Shown piece after piece: positions 1 through 5,039 of a stretch of 6,745 nucleotides of DNA. Every line of letters starts with the position of its first letter. Position 1 is the stretch's first letter. The position numbers were made by a program, and so were the translations under genes. The DNA lies in assembly GCA_020024155.1 (NCBI GenBank), contig JAHHUE010000076.1:1-6745 (forward strand). The letters are read 5' to 3'. Source of the stretch: Oscillospiraceae bacterium. GTDB taxonomy: Bacteria; Bacillota; Clostridia; Oscillospirales; Ruminococcaceae. The notes beneath the pieces are model-generated. The model was not told the DNA's origin. It made no database searches and saw nothing but the letters and a program-made list of their open reading frames with translations.

Positions 1-106
1 AGAATTTTATCTCTTTATTTTCTAAATTTAAAATATTTACTACTATATCACAAAAAATTCACAGTGTAAATTCTTTACAATTTATTTTTGATTTTTTATT
101 TAATTT

Positions 107-146
107 AAACAAAACAAAATACAGACAACTACAATTGTCTGTATTT
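107..146 (-). terminator. Intrinsic terminator of thiD-cytX
   Basis: A perfect 8-bp stem (ACAGACAA at 121-128 with TTGTCTGT at 135-142, 6-nt loop) is extended by four A-T pairs to 117-146. Read on the minus strand it is followed by TTTTGTTTTG. It lies about 20 nt beyond the cytX stop and is the natural end of the thiD-cytX transcript. A T-run on the other side (144-148) means it could also stop plus-strand transcription. Positions 1-106 are AT-rich and show no gene or clear signal. Confidence 0.85.
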
Positions 147-165
147 TTGACCATATTTTATTCTA

Positions 166-1335
166 TTATTTTTTACCCTTTTTTAACTTTTTTACAACCA
201 CACATATAAGCATTGTAATAACCATATCCAAAAGAGTATTTCCAAGCACAAAATCAACATTCATAAGTATGCGATAAATCACAAAACCTACCAGCCATAT
301 AATCATATTTTGGATATTGGTGTCTTTATCACTATTATCTTGTTTTAATATAAAAAAGTCTGCAATTTGAATTGCTATCATTGGTGCAAATACAGAACCG
401 ATAAAGTAAAGAAATTCTGTAATATCTGTTAATGGCAGAAAAATTGCCCCAACAATACCTATTACTGTTGTAACAATAGCAATTGTTTTTCCATTTAATT
501 TACTGCTTATAGATTCACTTGAAATACCTGCTGACCAAGCATCTAAAAATGTTGTTGTAACAGTTGAAAATACAATTATTACAAGCCCTACAATACCAAG
601 ACCTGCTTTAAGTAAAATCTTAGCGATATCGCTTTCACCTGTAAATATTGCTGCACCCATACCTATAACATACATCCAGCAGCTGATAATGCCATAAGTT
701 AATGTACTTGCCAATGTTGCTTTAAATGGTTCTTTTGCCTCCCTTGTATAATCACTTATAAGAGGAAGCCAAGAAAGTGGCATTGCAACAGAAAGCTCAA
801 CAGCAGCACCAAAGGTCATTGCATCTGATATATAATCAGCATTTGATGTTTTTCTAAATATAACAAAACTTAAAATTATTGTAAGTATAAACAATGCTGC
901 CATTGCAATTGTATTTAATTTTCCAAGGTTTTCAACACCAATTACAATCCACAAAATAATCAATGCACCTATTATGATACACCATATCCAATTGCCAATA
1001 TCAAATATACCATTTGCTGCCAAAGCTCCGTCAAAAATCATTATTGATGTCCAGCATACAAGCTGTATTACATTTAAAACTGCAAATAGTAAACATCCTT
1101 TTTGACCAAAGCTCATTTTAACATTTTCCATTGCACTTTTATTTGTTTTTCCACCAATCATACCAGAAAAAAACAGCATTGCACAACCTATAATATGCCC
1201 TATTATAACTGCCAAAATCCCCTTGCCAAATCCTAATGGTGCAAAATATGTACCTGTTATTATTTCTGCAATGGACACTGCTGCACCAAACCATATCAAA
1301 CTATTTTCAAAAACAGTGGTTCTTTTTTCAGTCAT
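166..1335 (-). CDS. cytX: CytX-type hydroxymethylpyrimidine permease (NCS1 family)
   Basis: A 389-residue polytopic membrane protein of the nucleobase:cation symporter-1 family, CytX branch. Members are assigned to uptake of hydroxymethylpyrimidine (HMP), the pyrimidine half of thiamin, largely because they sit behind TPP riboswitches. About 12 hydrophobic segments are visible, at roughly residues 11-30, 37-60, 80-102, 114-134, 141-160, 175-193, 210-232, 243-262, 284-300, 307-328, 342-358 and 367-381. The acidic/basic loop SDYTRE (194-199) after a Pro-rich segment and the early GTYFAPLG stretch (28-35) fit the family. The tail is lysine-rich (KKLKKGKK), as expected for a cytoplasmic C-terminus. 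The ATG lies 1 nt after the thiD stop, and its GGAGG site is inside the last thiD codons, so the two are translationally coupled under the upstream TPP riboswitch. The HMP substrate is inferred from family and context; a related pyrimidine cannot be excluded. Confidence 0.9.
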   Translation of the reverse strand: MTEKRTTVFENSLIWFGAAVSIAEIITGTYFAPLGFGKGILAVIIGHIIGCAMLFFSGMIGGKTNKSAMENVKMSFGQKGCLLFAVLNVIQLVCWTSIMIFDGALAANGIFDIGNWIWCIIIGALIILWIVIGVENLGKLNTIAMAALFILTIILSFVIFRKTSNADYISDAMTFGAAVELSVAMPLSWLPLISDYTREAKEPFKATLASTLTYGIISCWMYVIGMGAAIFTGESDIAKILLKAGLGIVGLVIIVFSTVTTTFLDAWSAGISSESISSKLNGKTIAIVTTVIGIVGAIFLPLTDITEFLYFIGSVFAPMIAIQIADFFILKQDNSDKDTNIQNMIIWLVGFVIYRILMNVDFVLGNTLLDMVITMLICVVVKKLKKGKK

Positions 1336-1336
1336 A

Positions 1337-2143
1337 TTATTCTGCCTCCTTTACAAATTCACCTGATAAATCAAATGCGTGATTCATAGGTCCGCTGCCC
1401 TTGCCAAGATTAAGCATTGCTGAAAGAGCACCTGAAATATAGTCTTTTGCTCTTTTAACTGATGTTTTTAAGTCATACCCTTTTGCAAGATTTGCTGCAA
1501 TTGCACTTGATAATGTACATCCTGTTCCGTGTGTATTTGGATTGTCAATTCGTTTGCCTTTAAACCATTCTAACTGTCCATTTATAACCAATAAATCGTT
1601 TGCATCATTTATACTGTGTCCGCCTTTTAAAAGAACTGCACAGCCATAGTTTTCGCTTATTTTCTTTGTGGCAGTCACCATTTCATCTTCTGTTGAAATA
1701 TTCATTTCTGCAAGAATTTCAGCCTCTGGAATATTCGGTGTAACCAAAGTTGATATTGGCAGAAGTTTATCTTTAAGTGTTGTAATTGCATCTGTTTCTA
1801 TAAGTTTTGAACCACTTGTAGCCACCATAACAGGGTCAACAATAATATTTTCTGCTTTGTAAAACTGCAATCTCTCTGCTATTGTTTCTATTAACTCAGA
1901 GGAAGATACCATACCTATTTTTACTGCATCTGGGCGAATATCTTCAAATATTGAATCAATTTGTTGTTTCAAAAAATCTGGTGAAACTTCCATAATTCCT
2001 GTCACGCCGGTTGTATTCTGAGCAGTTAATGCTGTTATTGCACTCATTGCAAAAACACCATTCATAGTCATTGTTTTTAAATCTGCTTGAATACCAGCGC
2101 CTCCGCTGCAATCACTGCCAGCGATTGATAATGCTTTTTTCAT
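1337..2143 (-). CDS. thiD: Hydroxymethylpyrimidine/phosphomethylpyrimidine kinase
   Basis: ThiD phosphorylates HMP to HMP-P and then HMP-PP in the cytoplasm, giving the pyrimidine substrate of ThiE. The 268-residue protein has normal family length and ribokinase-fold landmarks: SIAGSDCSGGAGIQADLKT near the N-terminus (6-24), VKIGM (74-78), DPVMVATSG (103-111), TPNIPEAE (135-142), LLKGGH (171-176), and the anion-hole and catalytic stretch GTGCTLSSA (207-215) with the conserved Cys. GSGPMNH (249-255) matches the usual C-terminal motif. A GTG start 21 nt upstream (2164) is possible, but AAAGGAG lies 7 nt before the ATG at 2143, inside that extension, so the ATG is preferred. It is the first gene after a TPP riboswitch and terminator and is coupled to cytX downstream. 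The gene is intact and there is no fusion to ThiE or TenA. Confidence 0.96.
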   Translation of the reverse strand: MKKALSIAGSDCSGGAGIQADLKTMTMNGVFAMSAITALTAQNTTGVTGIMEVSPDFLKQQIDSIFEDIRPDAVKIGMVSSSELIETIAERLQFYKAENIIVDPVMVATSGSKLIETDAITTLKDKLLPISTLVTPNIPEAEILAEMNISTEDEMVTATKKISENYGCAVLLKGGHSINDANDLLVINGQLEWFKGKRIDNPNTHGTGCTLSSAIAANLAKGYDLKTSVKRAKDYISGALSAMLNLGKGSGPMNHAFDLSGEFVKEAE

Positions 2144-2156
2144 TTTCTTTCTCCTT

Positions 2157-2227
2157 TTAAGCACTATTTTTGTTAAGCGATAAAAAGTGGTGCTCCCATT
2201 TTACCTCTAAATCAGCCAATCTGATTT
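2157..2227 (-). other. Hairpin pair in the thiD leader after the terminator
   Basis: Two stems lie between the riboswitch terminator and the thiD ribosome binding site. The first is a perfect 7-bp hairpin, AAATCAG/CTGATTT with a 5-nt loop (2209-2227). The second pairs AGCAC and TTTTT with AAAAA and GTGCT around a small internal loop (about 2161-2193). Neither has a U-tract on the minus strand, so they are not terminators in that direction. They could stabilise or process the mRNA; no function is shown. On the plus strand the first hairpin is followed by a T-run, but no plus-strand gene reads into it. Confidence 0.4.
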
Positions 2228-2237
2228 TTTTACAATC

Positions 2238-2273
2238 AAAAACAGGAAATCACCCAAAACGGATAATTCCCTG
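2238..2273 (-). terminator. TPP-riboswitch-controlled terminator upstream of thiD
   Basis: On the minus strand CAGGGAA pairs with TTTCCTG (one G-U), continued by ATCC/GGGT, with TTTTT immediately after. It begins about 20 nt past the end of the aptamer, the usual place for an expression platform. The 5' arm contains ATTATCC (2261-2267), exactly complementary to aptamer GGATAAT (2311-2317), giving a visible antiterminator. Confidence 0.85.
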
Positions 2274-2291
2274 TGCAAAATACTACATAAT

Positions 2292-2391
2292 AACATTTCC
2301 CTACGTTGGCATTATCCAAATCAGGTTAATGGGTCGAAGGTCTTACCTTCCTCTCAGCCTGTGCGAAAATTTCTGCAAGCTCCCCTGTGTT
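2292..2391 (-). promoter_or_regulatory. TPP riboswitch (THI element) controlling thiD-cytX
   Basis: All diagnostic TPP aptamer blocks are present in order on the minus strand. They are GGGGAGC; GGCTGAGAGG (pyrimidine-sensing bulge) with a P3a hairpin GAAGG/CCTTC; GACCC closing P2; then CCTGATTTGGATAATGCC and GTAGGGA of the pyrophosphate-sensing arm. P1 is likely AACA (2391-2388) with TGTT (2295-2292). TPP binding should favour the terminator just downstream and shut off thiD and cytX when thiamin is plentiful. Confidence 0.97.
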
Positions 2392-2405
2392 CAATTGTAC
2401 TATCA

Positions 2406-2434
2406 ATTATATTCTTTAATATAATTAAATTCAA
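2406..2434 (-). promoter_or_regulatory. Promoter of the thiD-cytX unit
   Basis: The minus strand reads TTGAAT (2434-2429), a 17-bp spacer and TATAAT (2411-2406), a near-consensus sigma-A promoter. Transcription should start a few nt before the riboswitch P1 helix. It lies immediately after the thiE stop at 2441, so thiD-cytX has its own promoter and does not depend only on read-through from thiE. Confidence 0.8.
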
Positions 2435-2440
2435 GTATTA

Positions 2441-3067
2441 TTATAAATTTTGAAAAGTTTCTTTAAGTACTTCTGCTGCCTCTTTTGGATTTTCTGATTT
2501 CATTATAGCAGAAACAACGCAAATGCCATTTATATCAACACCTTTAAGTACATCAAGATTGTCTTTATTAAGCCCCCCAATTGCATTAACCGGCATTGGC
2601 ACTGCCTTGCATATATCTTTAAGAGTTTCAACTGGTGTAAGAATTGTTATAACTTTTGTTGTTGTTGGATAAATTGCACCAACTCCAAGATAATCTGCAC
2701 CTTGTTCATAAGCTTCTTTTGCTTGTGCAATTGTTTTTGCTGTTGCCCCGATAATCTTATCTTTTCCAAAAAGCTTTCTTGCCATATAAACTGGCATATC
2801 ACTTTGCCCAACATGAAGTCCTTCTGCGTCAACTGCAAGTGCGACATCAAGTCTGTCATCTATAATAAGTGGAACATTATATTTTTTGCTTATTTGATGA
2901 ACTTTATCCGCAAGATCTATGTATTCTCTTGTTGTTTTATTCTTTTCACGAATTTGTAAAAGTGTTACTCCACCTTGCAGTGCCTGCTCTACTTTGCTCA
3001 AAAATACATCTTCGTCCATTCCGGTACTGTCAGTAATAAAGTAAAGCGTTGTATCAATATTATTCAA
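2441..3067 (-). CDS. thiE: Thiamin phosphate synthase
   Basis: ThiE condenses HMP-PP with hydroxyethylthiazole phosphate to give thiamin phosphate, joining the products of ThiD and ThiM. With the TTG start chosen here the protein has 208 residues, normal for this TIM-barrel family. Motifs are QIREK (38-42), IIDDRLDVA (68-76), GLHVGQSD (83-90), GADYLGVGAIYPTTTK (123-138, pyrophosphate-binding PTxTK-like loop) and NAIGGL (161-166). An ATG 42 nt upstream (3109) would add 14 residues, but the extension lies wholly inside thiM, and GGAGGAA sits 9 nt before the TTG at 3067. The TTG start overlaps the thiM stop by 8 nt, a typical coupled junction. No terminator follows thiE before the next promoter and riboswitch. 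Confidence 0.95.
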   Translation of the reverse strand: MNNIDTTLYFITDSTGMDEDVFLSKVEQALQGGVTLLQIREKNKTTREYIDLADKVHQISKKYNVPLIIDDRLDVALAVDAEGLHVGQSDMPVYMARKLFGKDKIIGATAKTIAQAKEAYEQGADYLGVGAIYPTTTKVITILTPVETLKDICKAVPMPVNAIGGLNKDNLDVLKGVDINGICVVSAIMKSENPKEAAEVLKETFQNL

Positions 3068-3866
3068 TGTTAAATTCCTCCACAGATAAATATTTTTGTA
3101 TATTTTCATCTAATAAAACAGACAAATTATCCATTAAATTAACCATAAATGTTCCGTTGCCTTTTTCAGTTTCAGACAGTTCTCCACAAATGCCCATAAC
3201 AGCACAAGCAGTGACAACTGATGTTATATTTTGACAAACTGATATATAGCAGCTACACAACGCACCTTGCATACAACCAGTACCAGTTATACAGCTAAGC
3301 TGTTGTGTACCATTGTTTATATGTATAATTTTATTTCCGTCTGTAACTATATCAACCTTTCCACTTGCAAGAATTATTGTATTATATTCTTTTGCCAGCT
3401 TATAAGCAATTTTACTTACACTTTCCTTGTCTAAATAAATATCACTATCAACCCCAACAGATGAATATTCAGAGCTATACAACGCTTTTATCTCAGAATA
3501 ATTACCTTTAATTACACAAGGCTTATATTTTTTCAACAGTTTGTACGCATAATTTCTTCTAAGTTCTGAGCAAGCAATGCCAACAACATCAATAACAAAC
3601 GGAATATTATTTTTACTTGCACTCTCAGCAGAAATCATCATAGACTGCATTCTTACATCCGTTATATTTCCAAGATTAAGCATAAGCGCCCCTGCCGTTT
3701 TTGTTATATCGGCAACTTCTTGTGGATGCTCTGCCATAATAGGTTTTGCACCAACTGCTATTATTGCATTTGCACACTGATTTATAGATATTGGATTTGT
3801 TATTGAATGTATTAGTGGGTTTGTCAATTTAAGTTTTTTTCTTATTTCAATAATTTCATCAAACAT
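3060..3866 (-). CDS. thiM: Hydroxyethylthiazole kinase
   Basis: ThiM phosphorylates salvaged 4-methyl-5-(hydroxyethyl)thiazole for use by ThiE. The 268-residue length is typical. Family landmarks are NPLIHSITNPISINQCAN (16-33), the thiazole-binding PIMAE (42-46), MLNLGN (62-67), DVVGIACS (93-100), KGNYSEI (120-126) and GTGCMQGAL (195-203), which carries the conserved cysteine at 198 near the ATP and catalytic site. The start overlaps the thiW stop by 8 nt, with AAGGGAT upstream as ribosome binding site, and its own stop overlaps thiE. Order and overlaps argue for co-translation of the thiazole importer, its kinase and the coupling enzyme. No key residue appears to be missing. Confidence 0.96.
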   Translation of the reverse strand: MFDEIIEIRKKLKLTNPLIHSITNPISINQCANAIIAVGAKPIMAEHPQEVADITKTAGALMLNLGNITDVRMQSMMISAESASKNNIPFVIDVVGIACSELRRNYAYKLLKKYKPCVIKGNYSEIKALYSSEYSSVGVDSDIYLDKESVSKIAYKLAKEYNTIILASGKVDIVTDGNKIIHINNGTQQLSCITGTGCMQGALCSCYISVCQNITSVVTACAVMGICGELSETEKGNGTFMVNLMDNLSVLLDENIQKYLSVEEFNIE

Positions 3867-4590
3867 TTTCTTTTTTATCCCTTTTTGACCTATTCATAAC
3901 ATAGTAAACTATTGCAATAACAACGCAAACAATTACTGCACCATTTTCAAAATAAGACCATATTGGTGATGATGTTTCAAATATCATAGTAGTCAAAATT
4001 TTAATAACAAGATAAATTATTGCACCAAGTGCAGCAATAGATGCTGAATTTGATATAACTCCACTTTTATCGTCATAACTTTTACCTGTAAGCATTATCT
4101 GGAAACGAGCAAGTGCACCTGTTTTCAAAAGCTTTTTCAAAAATACAAATGCTATACTACCACCTATTAAAGTTGCACACACAAATGACGGAACATAAAA
4201 CAACCAAGATAATCCGTCTCTACCCCATAATATAGACATAACCGGATATGAAGCAATTGCACCTATAACACCTGTGCCAATAACTTCTCCCAAAACTGCA
4301 AAAATCAGTTTGCCTTTTGACACCCTATAAAAAACGCCTGACAAAAACGCACCAAAAACTGCACCTGTCAAAGCAATCGGAGGTATAGCCATAAGTGCCA
4401 TCCTTATTAAACCTATAAGTGTTGCACATAACAATGAATACCATGGACCCATAAGCACAGCACATACAATATTTATAAAATGTGCCATAGGACACATACC
4501 CTCAACACGCAATATTGGAGATATAACCACACCCAGTGCTATTAGCATTGAAAGCACTACCATCTTTAATATTTTTTTTGAACTTTTCAT
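3859..4590 (-). CDS. thiW: ThiW, thiazole-specific ECF transporter S component, with C-terminal extension
   Basis: A membrane protein whose first ~160 residues match the ThiW family, thought to be substrate-binding (S) subunits of energy-coupling-factor importers for the thiazole moiety. Visible landmarks are ALGVVISPILRVEGMCPMAH (18-37), INIVCAVLMGPWYSLL (39-54), IGLIRM (59-64), TGAVFGAFLSGVFYR (75-89) and GEVIGTGVIGAIASYPVM (101-118). ThiW members are usually about 160-170 residues (general knowledge). This one has 243, with an added tail containing two more hydrophobic segments (about 183-203 and 215-232) and a charged end. No EcfA or EcfT gene is in the window, so it would have to use a shared module encoded elsewhere. 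The ATG at 4590 has AGAGGAAAA about 6 nt upstream. It is the first gene behind the upstream TPP riboswitch and overlaps thiM by 8 nt. Substrate is inferred from family and from neighbouring thiM. Confidence 0.9.
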   Translation of the reverse strand: MKSSKKILKMVVLSMLIALGVVISPILRVEGMCPMAHFINIVCAVLMGPWYSLLCATLIGLIRMALMAIPPIALTGAVFGAFLSGVFYRVSKGKLIFAVLGEVIGTGVIGAIASYPVMSILWGRDGLSWLFYVPSFVCATLIGGSIAFVFLKKLLKTGALARFQIMLTGKSYDDKSGVISNSASIAALGAIIYLVIKILTTMIFETSSPIWSYFENGAVIVCVVIAIVYYVMNRSKRDKKENV

Positions 4591-4602
4591 TTGTTTTCCT
4601 CT

Positions 4603-4638
4603 TTTCGTAAAAATAATTTACGAAAGAATATTCTTTCG
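4603..4638 (-). other. Overlapping, mutually exclusive inverted repeats before the thiW ribosome binding site
   Basis: Two inverted repeats share bases. The first is the perfect 18-nt palindrome CGAAAGAATATTCTTTCG (4621-4638), able to form a 6-bp hairpin. The second is a 9-bp stem TTTCGTAAA/TTTACGAAA with a 5-nt loop (4603-4625). Both use the TTTCG segment at about 4621-4625, so only one can form at a time. The second ends about 3 nt before the AGAGGAAAA ribosome binding site of thiW. This geometry could modulate thiW translation, but no effect is demonstrated. Confidence 0.6.
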
Positions 4639-4639
4639 C

Positions 4640-4688
4640 ACGGTCGAAACTATATTGTTTCCTCTCACCCTGAAACACAGGTTCCCAT
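4640..4688 (-). other. TPP-aptamer-like half module (P2/P3/P3a arm) in the thiW leader
   Basis: Read on the minus strand, 4671-4642 gives AGGGTGAGAGGAAAC, a short loop and GTTTCGACC. The two complete TPP aptamers nearby give AGGCTGAGAGGAAG, a loop and CTTCGACC. Twelve of 13 bases in AGGNTGAGAGGAA agree (the C of CTGAGA is G here), and TTCGACC agrees fully. The surrounding pairing is also kept: a P3-like hairpin CCTG/CAGG (4681-4669), the GTGAGA bulge, a P3a-like hairpin GAAAC/GTTTC, and a short P2-like ATGG/CCGT closing stem. The pyrophosphate-sensing half (CCTGAT, GGATAATGCC, GTAGGGA) does not follow. It may be a decayed or partial aptamer copy, or an RNA element of unknown function sharing this arm. 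Confidence 0.6.
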
Positions 4689-4740
4689 CGCTAATTCAAA
4701 GATGTCAAGCGCTCCCTTGCCACCCGAGCTATATCTCCTT
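4689..4740 (-). other. Unassigned, possibly structured 5' part of the post-terminator thiW leader
   Basis: Between the riboswitch terminator and the aptamer-like module the minus strand runs through GGAGATATAGCTCGGGTGG, then GCAAGGGAGCGC and TTGACATCTTTGAATTAGCG. Short complementary pairs (GCTC/GAGC, CGCT/AGCG) suggest folding, and CATC could also pair with GATG, whose bases run into the adjacent module. The local base composition is clearly richer in G than the surrounding spacers. It contains no convincing reading frame and I do not recognise it as a known riboswitch or T-box. Confidence 0.4.
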
Positions 4741-4743
4741 TCT

Positions 4744-4779
4744 AAAAAATAAAACGGACACCCCTAATGGACTGTCCGT
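4744..4779 (-). terminator. TPP-riboswitch-controlled terminator upstream of thiW
   Basis: On the minus strand ACGGACA pairs perfectly with TGTCCGT (7 bp), with a further inner CC/GG pair, followed by TTTTATTTTTT. It starts about 12 nt after the aptamer. A competing fold is visible: TATATACGG (4784-4776) can pair with ATATA (4795-4791) and CCGT (4808-4805) from the aptamer's 3' end, which would disrupt the 5' arm of the terminator. Confidence 0.87.
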
Positions 4780-4790
4780 ATATATCAAAC

Positions 4791-4880
4791 TATATGTTCC
4801 TACGACGGCATTATCCGTATCAGGTCAAAGGGTCGAAGTCTAAAAACTTCCTCTCAGCCTACTTATAAGCTCCCCTATAA
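4791..4880 (-). promoter_or_regulatory. TPP riboswitch controlling thiW-thiM-thiE
   Basis: A complete TPP aptamer is read on the minus strand: GGGGAGC, AGGCTGAGAGGAAG with P3a partner CTTC, GACCC, TTTGACCTGATACGGATAATGCC and GTAGGA. The P1 helix is short and AU-rich (TATA/TATA). A terminator follows directly, so the switch is probably an OFF switch at the level of transcription. It keeps all conserved blocks found in the thiD riboswitch, and the two are diverged outside them. Confidence 0.97.
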
Positions 4881-4892
4881 TCATCGTTTAGT

Positions 4893-4921
4893 ATAGTAGC
4901 ACAAAAAAAATTAACTGTCAA
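4893..4921 (-). promoter_or_regulatory. Promoter of the thiW-thiM-thiE unit
   Basis: The minus strand reads TTGACA (4921-4916), a 17-bp spacer containing a T-run, and TACTAT (4898-4893), a strong sigma-A-type promoter. The predicted start is near 4886, a few nt before the riboswitch. It fires away from the divergent helix-turn-helix gene. Confidence 0.85.
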
Positions 4922-4975
4922 ACAGCCTTAAATATATAAGTAATATATGTTATACTTTATATAAATTAACTTATC

Positions 4976-5005
4976 GCAACAGCAAGTTGCTTGATTATTT
5001 ATAAT
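4976..5005 (+). promoter_or_regulatory. Possible promoter/operator of the helix-turn-helix gene
   Basis: A TATAAT hexamer at 5000-5005 lies 35 nt before the ATG. No good -35 box is found 16-18 bp upstream; instead that position is covered by an inverted repeat, GCAAC/GTTGC with a 5-nt spacer (4976-4990). The repeat could be an operator, for instance for autoregulation. This is inference from position only. Confidence 0.35.
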
Positions 5006-5039
5006 ATCACTGTCATAATAACTTTAAGGTGGTGATTTT

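Noticed and set aside
1668..1862. Plus-strand 64-codon frame inside thiD
   Set aside because: It is the antisense shadow of a clearly conserved thiD region.
2144..2164. Seven-residue N-terminal extension of ThiD from a GTG at 2164
   Set aside because: The ribosome binding site AAAGGAG lies inside it and the ATG at 2143 matches the usual ThiD start.
2173..2199. Possible 8-codon leader peptide in the thiD leader, preceded by AGAGGT
   Set aside because: The spacing to the ATG is too short, no regulatory codon run is present, and such tiny frames are expected by chance.
2170..2424. Plus-strand 84-codon reading frame
   Set aside because: It runs antisense through the TPP riboswitch and terminator and has no protein resemblance or ribosome binding site.
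4689..4740. T-box or tRNA-like element suggested by GGGTGGCA and GCTC ... GAGC
   Set aside because: The T-box core AGGGTGGNACCGCG and a specifier stem are absent, and no acceptor or T arm of a tRNA can be folded.
4655..4843. Plus-strand 62-codon frame across the thiW leader
   Set aside because: It is antisense to the riboswitch, terminator and leader structures; base conservation there is explained by RNA.
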